Shown in pieces: positions 61,621 through 64,000 of a stretch of DNA of 64,000 nt (within the stretch, counting starts at the first letter, position 1; the number at the start of each line of letters is the position of its first letter). Position numbers and translations under genes: made by a program. The stretch covers positions 12,540,024 through 12,604,023 of the forward strand of contig JAKZAN010000001.1 in NCBI GenBank assembly GCA_023053545.1, in the 5' to 3' direction. Origin of the DNA: Lepidurus packardi. Its lineage: Eukaryota; Arthropoda; Branchiopoda; Notostraca; Triopsidae. The notes beneath the pieces were generated by a model. That model searched no databases, was not told the DNA's origin, and worked only from the letters and a program-made list of their open reading frames with translations.

Positions 61621-62974
61621 GGCGAGGGAAACGATTCCAAAGAAATTTTCTTTTTACCCCAACAAGAGTGTGGGAAGGCCGAATGAAGATATCAGAAAGC
61701 TAAAAGCCAATTGCTCGCTCTAAGAGAAACGGAAAGATTGCTTTGAGGAGCTTCTGGCTTTAAGAGAGAAAAGTAAGAAAAAAGGGGGGGGGGGGGAGAA
61801 GAAAAAAGTAAAAGTTTCTGAGGGCTTTATCCTCTATAAGGTGGATTTGCGACTGGTATTTTTGAAACGAGATAACGTTGTTACTCAGGATTGAGCTGCT
61901 GAGACTGCGGAATTGTTTCGGCTTTTTTTCGTTTTTTCGCTCCGATTTTCTGGCTGGATTCCGGCTTTTCTATTGACACACACATACATACCCACGAATA
62001 ACGCAGAGCAAGTGACTTTGCGGGGGGGGGAGGTGGCTTTTCTTTGCCCTTCTCAGTTGTCATCCTTGTATTGGGAAAAGGGACAAATCACGAAACGATA
62101 TGTATACTCTTTGTATAAGCACGACATCGATTGATTCCATTTTTTGCTTTACGAGACAAAGCGCAGCTTGTCATGCAAGACTGCGGGTTGTTAGCAATTG
62201 CCAACCTGACTGACCTTTGTAAAGGTGGCCACTGGTTCCAAGTTAGCAGATAGCGACCTCTAGTAAAAGAAAAAAGAAAGAAAAAAAGTATTTCTGCCAA
62301 GGAGTGCAGGCAAACCTGTTGCCAAAAAGCCAAATCGTGAGCAACAATCGAGCCAACCCGCTCTGTTTTAGCTGTCTGTCTTTCTCTCGATTTGTTCCCG
62401 CACCTCAAGTCTTGTGTGTTGGGGGATGTAAGGGGTAAAGGGTAAGAGGGGAGGATCGAGAAGACTCGTTTGATTTATTAAGTGCTGTTCCGTAAACAAT
62501 GAGCTGTGCAAAAAGCGGTTTCTCGAAGGTATACGATGATTACGCTTCATGGCGTGTGCATTACTCATGATTGACTCGCAGGGCTCTCTATCGCTTTTTC
62601 TACCCTTTTTGCTTTTTTTTCCTGCTGCTTACTCTTGCATCGTGGGAAAAAGTGTCAGTAGTGGAAAGCTCTTTATTTAGTTACATCCGAGAGTGCAATT
62701 TCGGTGCATTCAAGCTCATTTCCCGGTTTATTCCTACCTGGAAATACCACGTCGCCACTTAAAAAATGGCTCAATTGTTCTACACGTTACTCTATTTCCA
62801 ATGAGCAAATTAAGTTATTTGTTGCAGTGGATTTGTTGATTTGTTTACTAAACGCTCAATTGGGGGTCGGAAAGGGTAAGATGTATGATAAATCATTACT
62901 GGCGGGCATACCTAGGAGTACTAAGCCTTTTCCTATAAGAGGAAAAAAACTTTCTGATCGAAGCAGGAATTGTG
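61621..62974. other. No firm gene
   Basis: Has a 13-base G run at 61784-61796 and pyrimidine-rich sequence at 62400-62450. A weak minus-strand exon-like frame follows an acceptor at about 62410 and ends at a poor GTTTGC donor near 62309. A plus frame at 62704-62994 overlaps the next repeat. Neither is called. Confidence 0.35.
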
Positions 62975-63645
62975 TTACTGAGTACCCGCGGTAAGAAAAA
63001 CGAATCCAATTGCTCAATGCTTATTATTCACTGTTGCGCATCTTCAAAGTCAGTCCCGGAGTAACGCCACAAGCCCCGCCTAACCTTCCATGAAACATCG
63101 GTTGCTCTTACTTTAAGGAGAAAGTAAACAGACCTTTTGCTAGGCCGGACTCATTGCCCTACTCCGGCTTGACTCCGGTGCGTTAGCCAGGACTCGTTGC
63201 GTTACTCCGGGTTGACTCCGATGCGTTACCCCGGACTCGTTGCGTTACTCCGGCTTGAACTACGACTGCTTAACAATTAAAAATAAGCGAAAATAGGGAC
63301 TGCAGCAGGGATTGCGCCACTGAGTATCCGGTATAAGAAAAACGAATCCGATTGGTTCTGGTTTATTATTAATTGTTGCGTCATTGTGCATTTTTCATGT
63401 CAGCCGGAGGAGTAACGCCAGAAGTCCCGCCTCACCTTCCATGAAACGTCGGTAGCCTCTGTTTTTAAACAGAGCATAAACAGACTTGCCTAGGGCGGAC
63501 TCGTTGCGTTACTCCGGCCTGACACCGTTGCGTTGCGCCCGCTTGGCTCCGTTTTGTTACCCGGACTAGTTGCGTTACTCCGGGTTGGCTCCGGTGCGTT
63601 ACTCCGGCTACGGTTGCTCAACGATGAAAAACTAAAGAAAAATAG
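62975..63645. repeat. Two-unit ~345 bp repeat with TTGCGTTACTCCGG sub-repeats
   Basis: Unit 1 (from about 62975) and unit 2 (from about 63312) share GTAAGAAAAACGAATCC-type sequence, then GGAGTAACGCC, ACCTTCCATGAAACRTCGG, a stretch with AGTAAACAGAC or ATAAACAGAC, and a tail. The offsets are 342-351 bp. Each tail holds several copies of GACTCGTTGCGTTACTCCGG-like sub-units. GGAGTAACGCC near the start is the complement of GCGTTACTCC in the tail, so each unit can fold back. The GCGTTACTYCGG core links it to the repeat blocks at 12 and 59.7 kb. Confidence 0.8.
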
Positions 63646-63681
63646 CTGTTATCAGTACTCGAAGCGTTATGAGAGAGAATT

Positions 63682-63860
63682 TTAAACCGCTTTTCGTAAA
63701 GCTTTGTTATCAGTAAGGCTTCGTTTGGGGACGACAACTAAGGGATGTGACGGACTAGAGGTCCCATCCAAGTTAAGCCGGAACGAGACACCTTTTTTCC
63801 TCGTGATAGGTTTTCCATCCGCTTTGGTTTTTAGCTCTTGATGTGTTTCAGGTTCTGACT
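63682..63860 (-). CDS. Possible terminal exon at the window edge, unknown
   Basis: The open frame reads SEPETHQELKTKADGKPITR, then KKGVSFRLNLDGTSSPSHPL and VVVPKRSLTDNKALRKAV, then a stop. Charged and polar residues are balanced as in real protein. A CTAAT branch-point-like word and TCTAG or ACAG lie just upstream of the proposed start, after a T-rich tract. The exact acceptor is uncertain (63858-63865). It would be the 3' end of a gene lying to the right of the window. No family is recognised. Confidence 0.25.
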
Positions 63861-64000
63861 GTACTAGATTGTCCAATTAGTGGACACACTACATAACTGT
63901 TTCTTCTGAAAACGACCCAAAAAGCCCCAGAAAAAACGAAAAAGAAAAGCTCATGTCCCAAACCCTGTACTCAGGGTCTTAACAGGGAATAATGGCATCA

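Noticed and set aside
1-64000. CRISPR arrays, operons, rRNA genes, recognisable retroelement proteins
   Set aside because: No direct repeats with regular spacers, no rRNA words and no reverse transcriptase, integrase or capsid-type motifs were seen in any long frame.

Overview
This is animal nuclear DNA, most likely from an arthropod. One gene is certain: a Scratch-type member of the Snail C2H2 zinc-finger family on the minus strand at 50.6-52.8 kb. Its five fingers carry Scratch signatures ([34 protein letters not shown]), and details such as THALSH before finger 3 resemble insect Scratch more than vertebrate SCRT1/2. The genome style fits a repeat-rich invertebrate: spaced short exons, GT-AG introns, TA microsatellites, many pure G or C runs and non-autonomous repeats. 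A crustacean would fit, but the sequence does not prove it.

Layout. 0-17.7 kb has no recognised gene. It holds one copy of a ~400 bp terminal-inverted-repeat element (0.76-1.16 kb), a pair of diverged hairpins (2.75-3.06 kb), a long TA tract (5.7-5.9 kb), a possible TATA promoter with a short frame (8.9-9.1 kb) and a complex repeat block (12.1-12.7 kb). At 17.8 kb is a candidate plus-strand exon whose translation resembles a PDZ domain. 18-45 kb is mostly non-coding, with low-complexity tracts, the second ~400 bp element (32.0-32.4 kb), a 21 bp minisatellite (34.6 kb), a C-rich element (38.7 kb), an AAATA-rich tract (41.7 kb) and one weak plus-strand exon (29.3 kb).

45.6-46.6 kb holds a candidate minus-strand gene end: three exons whose consensus splice sites and phases agree, ending in a stop codon. 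A 122-123 bp tandem array (46.64-46.99 kb) abuts its upstream side. Scratch follows. Beyond it are a minus-strand frame with a signal-peptide-like start beside a TA microsatellite (57.6 kb), a large foldback plus tandem-repeat block (59.3-60.0 kb) related to the one at 12 kb, two coding-like plus-strand frames (60.2-60.7 kb), a candidate minus-strand exon (61.2 kb), a strong hairpin (61.6 kb), a two-unit ~345 bp repeat (63.0-63.6 kb) and a possible minus-strand terminal exon at the right edge (63.7 kb).

No operon-like or multi-gene system is visible. No rRNA, convincing tRNA, CRISPR or retroelement protein was recognised. Every coding call except Scratch rests on reading frame, splice sites and composition read by eye, and should be taken as a candidate. 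Confidence values reflect this.
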